From Candidatus Eisenbergiella stercoravium (GTDB lineage Bacteria; Bacillota; Clostridia; Lachnospirales; Lachnospiraceae): DNA of 51,018 bases. The DNA lies in assembly GCA_019113175.1 (NCBI GenBank), contig DXHY01000005.1, positions 1-51,018 on the forward strand, in the 5' to 3' direction. Below are positions 27,328-34,991 of the stretch, one piece after another; positions within the stretch are counted from its first letter, which is position 1, and every line of letters begins with the position of its first letter. Position numbers and translations under genes: made by a program. The notes below the pieces were generated by a model. That model had not been told where the DNA came from. It worked only from the letters and a program-made list of their open reading frames with translations, and did no database searches.

Positions 27328-28437
27328 TTAATTGGACTCCTCCCGTCCTGCTGCAGTTCTATCCTTCCGCTTCCAGATATGATACAGCCTCAGATACCCT
27401 GACGGCATGTGCAGAAAAATCTGTCCTTTCAGTCGGTACCCTCTGGAAAGCCGTTTTCTTCCTGTCCGGCCCAGCTCCCGCCAGGCTTCAGCCGCCGCCC
27501 GGACACATCGTTCCAGACAGGCTCCATATTTTTGCCTCACCACAGCCGGATCAATCTGCGCCAGCTTCCCCGCCACCAGCAGAGCCGCCTGGAACAGGCA
27601 GAGCCGCACCTTTTCCTGCGCTTTTTCTCCAAACCCGGCCAGTTCCCTTTCCGCCAGTTCCCAGCAGGTGATCTGGTCCATATAGGAGGGGCGGAATTCC
27701 TTCAGCATGGCTCCCGCTTCGTTGATAAAGTAGCAGTAGCCGCATGCTCCGGTGACCAGTACCCGGTTCAGCCGGGGCATCAGCCGGGCCATGAACAGCA
27801 GATCCTCACCGATGGAAAGGCCCTCGGGAAAGCGCGTCTCTCCGATGGCATCCCGCCGAAAGAGAATGCTCCAGCAGCGGGAACTGCTCTGAAGCAGGAA
27901 GTCGTTCACATACCCTTTCGCGTCCATTGCCAGGCAGGGCGCACAGGCCTGTGCTGCAGCTCCGGAATCCGCCGAAGTCTCTGCTGCATGCCCGGCAGTC
28001 CGGATTTCCTGCTCTCCGTCCCCTTTTTCCTCGCGGCAGGTTTTCCTCCAGCTTTCCCGCTCTTTTTCCCCCACCGCCAGATAGCCGCCCAGGATCATGT
28101 CTCCGCCTTCCCTGGTGAGCTGTATGAGCTGCGTCTCAAGCATGTCCGTCAGAACCCAGTCGTCCGCGTCCACAAAGGCCACGTATTCTCCCCGCGCCTC
28201 GTCCAGCCCCAGATTGCGGGCGGAGGATACGCCGCCGTTTTCCTTCCGGAGCAGGCGGATGCGGCTGTCCTTTTTCATCAGTTCCGCACAGAGGGCGGCG
28301 CTTCCATCCGTCGAGCCGTCATCCACGACAAGGATTTCCAGCTCCCTGTGGGTCTGGCGGATGAGGCTCTCCAGGCAGTCGGCAAGATAAAGTTCTGCAT
28401 TATAGAACGGGACGATGACCGAAATCAGGGCCTTCAC
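27328..28437 (-). CDS. family 2 glycosyltransferase with low-complexity insertion
   Basis: 369 residues. GT2 motifs: ISVIVPFYNAELYL (5-18), VVDDGSTDGS (37-46), RKENGGVSSARN, FVDADDW (88-94), SIGEDLLFMARL. Between about residues 133 and 172 the sequence is rich in Glu, then Ala/Thr/Ser/Gly (for example AGHAAETSADSGAAAQA), unlike any GT2 core element, and looks like a loop expansion. ATG overlaps the upstream GT4 stop by 4 bp. Sugar unknown. Confidence 0.87.
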   Translation of the reverse strand: MKALISVIVPFYNAELYLADCLESLIRQTHRELEILVVDDGSTDGSAALCAELMKKDSRIRLLRKENGGVSSARNLGLDEARGEYVAFVDADDWVLTDMLETQLIQLTREGGDMILGGYLAVGEKERESWRKTCREEKGDGEQEIRTAGHAAETSADSGAAAQACAPCLAMDAKGYVNDFLLQSSSRCWSILFRRDAIGETRFPEGLSIGEDLLFMARLMPRLNRVLVTGACGYCYFINEAGAMLKEFRPSYMDQITCWELAERELAGFGEKAQEKVRLCLFQAALLVAGKLAQIDPAVVRQKYGACLERCVRAAAEAWRELGRTGRKRLSRGYRLKGQIFLHMPSGYLRLYHIWKRKDRTAAGREESN

Positions 28438-29567
28438 TTCGTAAGCACCTCCCAGTACTGCTCTACACGGCTGTCCCAGTCAAAGCGTTTCACGTTTTCA
28501 TATCCTTTCGCGATCAGCTCCTTCTGCAGCTTCTCATCGCCCAGCAGACGGCGGATGCAGGAGACCGTTCCATCGATGTCATCCGGATCGGTCAGAAGGC
28601 CGGCGTCACCGATCACCTCCGGCAGGGAGGAGCGGTTGGAGCAGATCACGGGAACGCCAAGCTGCATGGCTTCCAGTGGCGGGAAACCGAAGCCCTCGAT
28701 CAGTGACAGGAACAAAAAGGCGCTGGCTCCGGCCAGCAGGCTGTGCATCTCCTCCCCGCTCTCGATGTAACGGCAGCAGGTCACATACTCCGCAGCCTGA
28801 GGACTGAGTACTTCTCCCCCCGGAATGCTTTCCGGGCCGTCAATGCCGATGACCACCAGCCGGGCCGGATTCCGTCCTTCCCGGATTTCCGTCTGAAAAT
28901 AGGCCTCATAGGTTTTCAGAACGCCAAGTGCATTCTTATGGGGAAGGGCAGATACCCCCGCGTACAGATAGGGGCCGTCCGGCTTCAGAGGAGAAGGCAC
29001 ATCGGAACAGGGCACCGGATTGATACCATTGTAAATCACAGTAGTACGGCTCTCACAGCCCGGACAGAGCTTCTCCATCTCCTGCATGGAATAGCGCGAT
29101 ATGGTCACAATCCTGTCCGCGTGACGGATGGAGGCACGCAGACGATTCATGATGTAAGCATTTTCCACCCGGTTCAGCGCGCCGGGGAAATACTGATCAT
29201 AAAAGAAGGGGATCAGATCATGGACAATGATCACGTCCTTTCCCCGGTAAAACAAAGGACGGTAGCCTCTGGGAAACAGTACCCGGTCCCCGCCTTCCCT
29301 TTTGACCGCGCGCGGTACGCCGAAGAGCTCCCAGAGCGTAAAGGCGATCCTGTTTGTGGGATTTCCCTTCACCTGGACAAACCGGACGCCGGGAACCTCA
29401 AAGTCCTTCCGGTTATATTCATTTCCAAGCACCACAATCTCCTCGCAATGCTCCCGGTTCAGATTGGTCTGCGCCAGATGGCGTGTCAGATTTTTCGCCA
29501 GGTTATAGATGCCGATGCTCTTTCCCTGTCCTTTTACCAGTTTAAAACAATCGATGACCAGCCGCAT
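28434..29567 (-). CDS. family 4 glycosyltransferase, mannosyltransferase-like
   Basis: 377 residues. It has VIDCFKLVKGQGKSIGIYNLAKNL, FPRGYRPLFYRGKDVIIVHDLIPFF, TISRYSMQEM, VIYNGINP, YLYAGVSALPHKN and the E-x7-E in SLIEGFGFPPLEAMQLG, followed by the family's SSLPEVIGDAG. This subgroup contains mannosyltransferases such as WbaZ, so GDP-mannose is a reasonable guess. Start ATG 29567 has AAGGAAGGA upstream. The gap of 35 bp to the polymerase gene is featureless. Confidence 0.88.
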   Translation of the reverse strand: MRLVIDCFKLVKGQGKSIGIYNLAKNLTRHLAQTNLNREHCEEIVVLGNEYNRKDFEVPGVRFVQVKGNPTNRIAFTLWELFGVPRAVKREGGDRVLFPRGYRPLFYRGKDVIIVHDLIPFFYDQYFPGALNRVENAYIMNRLRASIRHADRIVTISRYSMQEMEKLCPGCESRTTVIYNGINPVPCSDVPSPLKPDGPYLYAGVSALPHKNALGVLKTYEAYFQTEIREGRNPARLVVIGIDGPESIPGGEVLSPQAAEYVTCCRYIESGEEMHSLLAGASAFLFLSLIEGFGFPPLEAMQLGVPVICSNRSSLPEVIGDAGLLTDPDDIDGTVSCIRRLLGDEKLQKELIAKGYENVKRFDWDSRVEQYWEVLTK

Positions 29568-29602
29568 ATGATCCTTCCTTTTTACAAATCCTTCCGCATT
29601 TC

Positions 29603-30847
29603 TCAGGCCGCCTTACGAAAAGCTCTCATCAGCCTGCCGGGGAATCTCCACAGGTAATCCTCTTCTTCCCGGCACAGTCCTTTTCCTTCCCTTCCGGTCT
29701 GTCTCCTTCTGCCCACGATGCCGCCCCAGTACGCTCCCATGAGAAAGAGCGCATAGTTTCTTCCCATATAAACGGAAATAAAATGTGCCTCCAGCATGGT
29801 ATACAGGGCATAGGACAGAAGCATCATAAAACCGAAAGGATCCTTTCTCCTGCGGCACTCCCACAGGAGAAGGGCGTACATGATCACATACGCCGCGCCC
29901 GGAATGATCCCATACCAGTAGAACAGGCGCACATAGCCCAGGTCAAAATATTTGACGTTTTCCGGCCGGGAAAACAGCCGCCAGTTGCGGAGCATCCCGC
30001 CGCCCTCCTGCAGAGTGTTCATGCTGGTGATGCGTCCGGTAATGAAACGGTCGATATGAGTATAAAAAGGTCCCTGATAGGGTTCGTAATACGCGATCCA
30101 GACGGACAGCACCACGCAGATCAAAAGCGCGGCAATGCCCAGCGCGTACAGAAGCTTTCTCTCTCCCAGCTTCTTTCTGTAGGCGAGAAACAGGGACAGG
30201 GCAAGCGTAAAAATCAGAAACATCAGGCCCGTCCTCGACCGGGTGGGCACAAACAGCAGGATGCCCGCCAAAGCGATCAGGCCGTAATGCCACAGCTTCA
30301 TTTTTTCATGCCACAGGTAAATGCCAAGCGTTGCAAGCGCCCAGAACAGGCAGTAGCAGGCATTGGGATGGCCCAGACCGAAGGTATAACGCAGCCCTCT
30401 GTCTCCGTCATCGATAATATACATGTTTCCAAAGATTCCGGAAGCCGCAAGGAACACCAGAACCAGACAGCCGGAAAGCGTCACGAAAAAGGCCAGCTTC
30501 AGCGCCTTTTTCACATCCACATCCCGGAATGCCGCGCAGAACACCACCAGACGGACCGCCTCGTCCCGGTCGGAGCACAGATAACAGACGCCTGCAAGAA
30601 CGCCGAAGAACAGCAGCCACAGCCATTCCCGCAGAGTAAATCTGCTGCACAGCACCTTGATGGAAAACAGGAGAAAGGTCAGCCGGAACAGCTGTCCCTC
30701 AAACGGATTGGTCCAGGCGCTCGTGTCCACAACCACAATGAGGAGCTCCAGAAGCAGACCGGCCCAGAAACAGATCCGGCCGATCTGTACGATTCGTTTC
30801 TCTCCTGTGTTTTCTGCGGTGATTCTTCCCATCTTTTCCTTCTCCAT
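29603..30847 (-). CDS. Wzy-like polysaccharide polymerase
   Basis: 414 residues with about 11 spans. FTLREWLWLLFFGVLAG, YTFGLGHPNACYCLFWALA, a segment GILLFVPTRSRTGLMFL with Arg residues and a large outer loop, and a late LGYVRLFYWYGIIPG give the layout of O-antigen polymerase (Wzy/WaaL) proteins. It is related in layout to 5951-7561. ATG 30847 directly follows the upstream stop; ATG 30832 has AAGGA closer to it and may be used instead. It would join repeat units outside the membrane. Confidence 0.75.
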   Translation of the reverse strand: MEKEKMGRITAENTGEKRIVQIGRICFWAGLLLELLIVVVDTSAWTNPFEGQLFRLTFLLFSIKVLCSRFTLREWLWLLFFGVLAGVCYLCSDRDEAVRLVVFCAAFRDVDVKKALKLAFFVTLSGCLVLVFLAASGIFGNMYIIDDGDRGLRYTFGLGHPNACYCLFWALATLGIYLWHEKMKLWHYGLIALAGILLFVPTRSRTGLMFLIFTLALSLFLAYRKKLGERKLLYALGIAALLICVVLSVWIAYYEPYQGPFYTHIDRFITGRITSMNTLQEGGGMLRNWRLFSRPENVKYFDLGYVRLFYWYGIIPGAAYVIMYALLLWECRRRKDPFGFMMLLSYALYTMLEAHFISVYMGRNYALFLMGAYWGGIVGRRRQTGREGKGLCREEEDYLWRFPGRLMRAFRKAA

Positions 30848-31987
30848 TCAGCTTTTCAGGCCCAGCTTATGCAGAAAGCCGTTCCAGTATCCCAGCACCG
30901 TGTTGTGCCAGAACCAGACCGCTCTCTGCCTCAGATATTCTCCCACCGTAGCCCCGCAGGCGGAAGCGGTTCGAAATCCCTGTCCGTACATCACAGTGAG
31001 ACGAAGCATTTCCTTCCTGCAGTCCTCCTGTGTCTTAAGCCCGTATTTCTCATACATCAGCAGGCGGTCCTGATATTTTCGGATATCCTTCTCCGTGAAG
31101 CTTTCCGTATACTGCTCCTCATGGACGCCTATGGAAATGAGGGGTTCCGGCGTGAAGACAAAACGTGGATTCTTCTGCAGGATCTCAAAATAGAGGAACA
31201 TATCGGAAGCCCAGTTGCTTCTCTCGTCAAAGGCCGCGCCGCAGGCCCGGTACAGAGTCGCGGAAGGCGCGCCGATCTCATTTCCGAGAAACAGATACCG
31301 GTAATCCCGCCTCAGCCTCTCCACATATGCTTTTCCGGCTGCCCTTTCCCAGGTCCGCTTTTTCGACACCTGTCTGGTGCCGCAGAAGGCCAGGGAAGCC
31401 TGCGGATCCGCATCCAGCAGCGCCGTCAGCTTTTCCAGACTGTCCTCCCGCGTAAACCAGTCATCGCTGAACATGATCTTGATATATTCCCCCTCCGCCA
31501 GGGAGAGGGCCTTATTCCAGTTGAAAATATGGCCCAGAGGCTTTTCGTTGTGCACGTAGCGCAGACGGCTCATGCAGGGCGCGTTCCATCGGACGCCGGC
31601 GGCGTTTCCTGTGCATGCGGCGCTTTCTGTGCGCGCGACGCTTCCCGTGCCTGCGGCGCTTTCGGTGGGCACAGCATCTTTCACATCAACAGGAGCTGCC
31701 GCGTCCACAGCTTCTTTTTCGTCGACTTTCGCTTCCGCACTTTTTCCGCTCCGGATTTCCTCCACCAGCGCCTCGATCTCCCCGTTGGTGGAATCGTCCG
31801 TCAGAATGATCTCCGCATCCTGCATGGTCTGGACGGCGATGGAGGAAAGAAGCCGCCTCACCTCCGCCTCGTTGTTATAGGCCGGAATACAGATGGAGAC
31901 CTTCGGCCTTTCAGCCGGGTTCCGCTTTTCGGCCGAGCCAATCTTTTCCGGCCGGGCCTGCCTCATCTCTTTCTCCATCTCTCTCAT
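30848..31987 (-). CDS. family 2 glycosyltransferase carrying hexapeptide repeats
   Basis: 379 residues. GT2 motifs: VSICIPAYNNEAEV (30-43), ILTDDSTNGE (61-70), RYVHNEKPLGHIFNWNKAL (about 143-161) and IMFSDDWF (171-178, metal-binding). Between the first DD and the third strand, where GT2 enzymes have a short helix and loop, there are about 60 extra residues (about 78-138), including four hexapeptide repeats of type T-E/G-S/N-A/V-A-x at 108-131, coded by 18-bp repeats. The ATG overlaps the stop of the GT17 gene by 4 bp. Whether the insert affects activity is unknown. Confidence 0.87.
   Translation of the reverse strand: MREMEKEMRQARPEKIGSAEKRNPAERPKVSICIPAYNNEAEVRRLLSSIAVQTMQDAEIILTDDSTNGEIEALVEEIRSGKSAEAKVDEKEAVDAAAPVDVKDAVPTESAAGTGSVARTESAACTGNAAGVRWNAPCMSRLRYVHNEKPLGHIFNWNKALSLAEGEYIKIMFSDDWFTREDSLEKLTALLDADPQASLAFCGTRQVSKKRTWERAAGKAYVERLRRDYRYLFLGNEIGAPSATLYRACGAAFDERSNWASDMFLYFEILQKNPRFVFTPEPLISIGVHEEQYTESFTEKDIRKYQDRLLMYEKYGLKTQEDCRKEMLRLTVMYGQGFRTASACGATVGEYLRQRAVWFWHNTVLGYWNGFLHKLGLKS
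31595..31673 (-). repeat. 18-bp tandem repeat, four copies, in frame
   Basis: Four imperfect 18-bp units, alternating in a 36-bp super-repeat, encode TESAAG, TGSVAR, TESAAC and TGNAAG in the GT2. The period is a multiple of three, so copy-number change would alter loop length without breaking the frame. Confidence 0.85.
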
Positions 31988-32937
31988 CCCTTTCCGGTCA
32001 GCTTTCTGCAGATGCGTTTCACGCCCCTGCCCGCCCGGTAATAATTTTTCCGGAGCCAGGACTTCGCATGACGCAGCGCCCTGTGTGCTCCGCCTTCCTT
32101 TTTCAGGATCAGAAAATCATACTCGGAAAGGTGGTTTCGCAGATATTCCGGGTAGGTATCGTCGATTTCCACCAGCCGGAAGGAGGCGTTTCTTCCGAAA
32201 ATATCCTTCCCGTCTTTGATGTTGTCCACCACGCCGGAGAGGATCTCCGCCTTGTTGAATTCCTGATGGGCGGCTGATCTCACCTTTTCGGCTACCCTCT
32301 TCTTCGCGTTCTTCTCTCCGTGGCCGCCCATATAGCCGAAATGCCAGCCGCCGTCAGAGACCCGGATTCCGATCTCCTTGCGCTCCGGGAAACGGAGTTC
32401 TCCCAGCTGAAGGTTCTGCTCCCGCAGGAGGCGGAAGCTGCACATTTTTGAGCCGATCCACTGCTTTTTCGTGACGCCGGGGAACTCGCCCGCGTAGGAA
32501 AGCAGGTTTCCCGACACCTCCTCCATGTTCAGATAGCAGTAAAACATCCGCTGGGCGAAGTGGTAGATCTTTGTGGGATCAAAATTCTGCAGAATCTCCT
32601 TCACCTTCTCCGGGTTGGGAATCTCATCCAGGTCGCTGAAAATGATGATGTCCTCATCCGTACAGTCCTTCAGCCCCCTCCCCACCGCGTTTTTCTGGAA
32701 GGTGTCCCGGTCATGGGTGTAGCCGGGCGGCGTGTCCTCCACCACCACATGGATGATCTTGTGGGCAAATTCCGCGAACATTTCCTTATTTTCTTCATAA
32801 TACAGAGGCTTCGGATTCCCGGAAAAGGTCTCCGTGGCCTCGCTGATCACGAATCGGTCCACCACCGGGTCCATGATGTGAAGCCTCAGCTTCAGAATAT
32901 CCAGTTCATTGAAAAACTGAAAGCAATCATATACCAT
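31984..32937 (-). CDS. GT17-family glycosyltransferase-like
   Basis: 317 residues. MVYDCFQFFNELDILKLRL, VDRFVISEATETFSGNPKPLYY, TFQKNAVGRGL, IIFSDLDEIPNPE (a DxD-type site), and GGWHFGYMGG are the features of GT17, the family of eukaryotic beta-1,4-GlcNAc transferase III and many uncharacterised bacterial proteins. It probably transfers an N-acetylhexosamine, but that is by family only. ATG 32937 follows AGAGGAACAAT and is preferred to the frame opening at 33015, which runs through GC-rich repeats. Confidence 0.85.
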   Translation of the reverse strand: MVYDCFQFFNELDILKLRLHIMDPVVDRFVISEATETFSGNPKPLYYEENKEMFAEFAHKIIHVVVEDTPPGYTHDRDTFQKNAVGRGLKDCTDEDIIIFSDLDEIPNPEKVKEILQNFDPTKIYHFAQRMFYCYLNMEEVSGNLLSYAGEFPGVTKKQWIGSKMCSFRLLREQNLQLGELRFPERKEIGIRVSDGGWHFGYMGGHGEKNAKKRVAEKVRSAAHQEFNKAEILSGVVDNIKDGKDIFGRNASFRLVEIDDTYPEYLRNHLSEYDFLILKKEGGAHRALRHAKSWLRKNYYRAGRGVKRICRKLTGKG

Positions 32938-33055
32938 ATTGTTCCTCTTTATCCCGGCGGCGTCCGCAACGCCGGCCTTCCATTCCGGGGCGCAGCGCCC
33001 GCGCCCATCTTCCACTCCAGGCGCAGCGCCCGCACGCGGGCAGCGCCGACCTGCT
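32938..33055. repeat. GC-rich palindrome cluster between DUF5672 and GT17 genes
   Basis: This 118-bp gap is very GC-rich and made of short palindromes with tiny loops: GGGCGC-A-GCGCCC (32988-33000) and GCCCGC-AC-GCGGGC (33028-33041), plus GGCGT/ACGCC near 32957-32973. A unit of about 33-35 bp containing GCGGGCGCTGCGCC appears twice. I see no gene in it. Confidence 0.7.
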
Positions 33056-33808
33056 TCAGCCGTTTACCAGCTTCCCATGAAGCCTGCGCAGGGCGTTCAT
33101 CACCGGGTGTTTTCTGCGGAAGTCCGGATAGCCCGCGTTGGTTCCTGCCCATTTGTGAAACAGGAACGGGGTAATTCCCTCAATCTCCGGAATCATGTTC
33201 TCATGGCCGAAATATTTCGCCACCTCCAGGGGCGCGATCCGCATGCCCTCCGCCTCCAGCAGATGACGGATCCGGCAGCAGAGAAATCCATCCTCGTTGT
33301 ACCATCCTTTTTCCGGCGTCCATGGAATGTTCGCCTTCTTCGGGTAGTCCAGCAGCCGCTTGCTGCGGATACCCACACTGTTGCCCACCCGGCAGAGGTT
33401 ACCGTGGATGTCCCGGTAGGTGGTATTGTCACCCTCCTTCGGAAGCGGCCAGGGGGAGCCGATATAGTCGTAATCCAGAAATTCCTTCCGCCACATCTCC
33501 GGGTGCACCACAAAGCCGTCCGAATGGATGAGCAGAACGAACTCCGTCTCAATGTAGTCGCCCAGTTCATACACGCACTTGTAATTGAAATCGTCTATGC
33601 TGGAAAGGCGAGAGGTATGCCGGTAATGGATCCCCTTCGGCAGAAACAGGGGTTTCTTATCCGTGATGATGAGGACATCCGCAAAATGGATTCCCCGCAT
33701 GCTGTATTCCAGCGACTTCACCGCCGCGCGCACCTGAACGCTGGTCATGGCGCAGAGGGTGACGTTGGGAAGCTGAAGCTTTTCACTTTCTTTCATGATC
33801 TCTTTCAT
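33056..33808 (-). CDS. DUF5672 family putative glycosyltransferase
   Basis: 250 residues. VTLCAMTSVQVRAAVKSLEYS, VLIITDKKP, FNYKCVYELGDYIETEFVLLIHSDGFVVHP (the HSD corresponds to a DxD-like site), YIGSPWPLP, CRVGNSVGIRSKRLLD, and NEDGFLCCRIRHLL match DUF5672, a family found in glycan loci and believed to be glycosyltransferases. ATG 33808, nine bases after AAGGAA, is chosen; the frame opens at 33874 inside the previous gene. Donor unknown. Confidence 0.82.
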   Translation of the reverse strand: MKEIMKESEKLQLPNVTLCAMTSVQVRAAVKSLEYSMRGIHFADVLIITDKKPLFLPKGIHYRHTSRLSSIDDFNYKCVYELGDYIETEFVLLIHSDGFVVHPEMWRKEFLDYDYIGSPWPLPKEGDNTTYRDIHGNLCRVGNSVGIRSKRLLDYPKKANIPWTPEKGWYNEDGFLCCRIRHLLEAEGMRIAPLEVAKYFGHENMIPEIEGITPFLFHKWAGTNAGYPDFRRKHPVMNALRRLHGKLVNG

Positions 33809-33848
33809 CCGTTTCGGTTCCTTCTGTTTCGCCCGAAGGCCGGTCCTG

Positions 33849-34913
33849 TCATTCCTGCCGGGCTTTTTTTGCATACGGCACTTGATATCCCGCTCTTCTC
33901 ATCAGTGAGTACAGGATTTTCTTCAGATAAAAAATGCCGTACCGCACTTTTACTTCCAGCAGGCACAGGCTTCTTCTCAGCCCTTCCGGACGTTTTCCCG
34001 CCCTGCGGTACCTGGCAGATTTCTCCCGATAGGCCGCAAGCTCCTTCCTGCATTCCTCCGGAGAAAACAGCCTCCCTTTCCGGTCCTGGTACTGGAAAAT
34101 ACTGTAGATATTCTGCTCCGAAGCCCAGTAACCGTCTGACACGTTGTGTCTGGCCCAGTATTTGGGCGCGATGGCGGCCCGGAGGGTCTCCGAGGTGTAC
34201 GCCGGGAAAAAGGCAAAGGTGGAATTGGACAGAAGCAGATATCTGGCGTTCTTGATCATCACATAGTCCCTGTCCAGATCCGAGTGATAGACCGGCAGGC
34301 CGGGCAGCAGCTTGCGGGCCGCCTCCGGATCATCAGTGACAATGATAAACTCCATATCAGGACGGATCTTTCTCATGTTTTTCATCCCGTTCATCCAGTA
34401 GCTGCGGTCCAGATACAGCTCCGGGTGGCCGGTGTATTCCCCGCCCCTGTAATTTATGATACACAGATTGTCTCTGGTAAATTCGTGGCTGTCATACTCC
34501 GGGCGCACCTTCAGCCATTCCCGGATCTGCTCCCGGTATTTTCCGAAATATCCTTCGTCCTGCATGTTCCCGTAAATCAGCGTGTCATCGGGAAGGCTGT
34601 GCAGGGCCGGATCCTCTCCCGCCACATAGCAGCCGTGTTCCATGTCGTGGCGTGAGGTTCCCTGGAAAAAACGGAGCTCCTTTTCGTCATAGCGCTTCAG
34701 GGACTCCTTCGGCACGCCGTCCTCTCCGATTTTTTCTCCCAGGTCCATGTCCATGAAATACATGCCCTTTTTGCTGTGGATATTCACGGCGAGCTGTTCC
34801 TGGCCTGCCGTGCCGAATGTGCAGGCTCTCTCCAGAGCGATGCAGCGGGACGTCACATAGCAGAACAGCTGGTTTCCCAGCCCCTGCCCTTTTAAAAATT
34901 CGGTTCCGATCAT
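33849..34913 (-). CDS. divergent GT11-like (fucosyltransferase-fold) protein
   Basis: 354 residues. The start GQGLGNQLFCYVTSRCIAL matches the GT11 N-terminal loop, and LLLSNSTFAFFPAYTSETL matches its C-terminal motif, but in place of HxRRGDY it reads INYRGGEYTG, so only one Arg of the usual pair remains. IIVTDDPEAARKLLPGLPVYHSD fits the family's middle strand. It may use a donor other than GDP-fucose. The last 75 residues are basic and helical. Start ATG 34913 follows CGAGGAAATT. Confidence 0.75.
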   Translation of the reverse strand: MIGTEFLKGQGLGNQLFCYVTSRCIALERACTFGTAGQEQLAVNIHSKKGMYFMDMDLGEKIGEDGVPKESLKRYDEKELRFFQGTSRHDMEHGCYVAGEDPALHSLPDDTLIYGNMQDEGYFGKYREQIREWLKVRPEYDSHEFTRDNLCIINYRGGEYTGHPELYLDRSYWMNGMKNMRKIRPDMEFIIVTDDPEAARKLLPGLPVYHSDLDRDYVMIKNARYLLLSNSTFAFFPAYTSETLRAAIAPKYWARHNVSDGYWASEQNIYSIFQYQDRKGRLFSPEECRKELAAYREKSARYRRAGKRPEGLRRSLCLLEVKVRYGIFYLKKILYSLMRRAGYQVPYAKKARQE

Positions 34914-34991
34914 AATTTCCTCGTTTCAACACGCATGAAAGTCGATTTCTTCGCACCTTCGGTGCTCCCGCAATCGCGGACGGAATGCAGA
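34914..34991. repeat. two small hairpins in the gap after the ABC flippase gene
   Basis: GCACC-TTC-GGTGC (34953-34965) and CCGC-AATC-GCGG (34968-34979) are perfect small inverted repeats in a 78-bp gap. No T-run follows them on the minus strand. They may stabilise or mark mRNA ends. Confidence 0.5.

Noticed and set aside
29783-32041. A 752-codon open frame on the plus strand, opposite the polymerase and GT2 genes
   Set aside because: It lies antisense to genes with clear motifs, has no ribosome binding site and is rich in His, Gln and Arg, as expected from GC-rich codon bias on the other strand.
32949-33152. A small Arg/Ala/Gly-rich minus-strand frame across the GC-rich gap
   Set aside because: It consists of the 3' end of the DUF5672 gene in another frame plus repeats, with no ribosome binding site.
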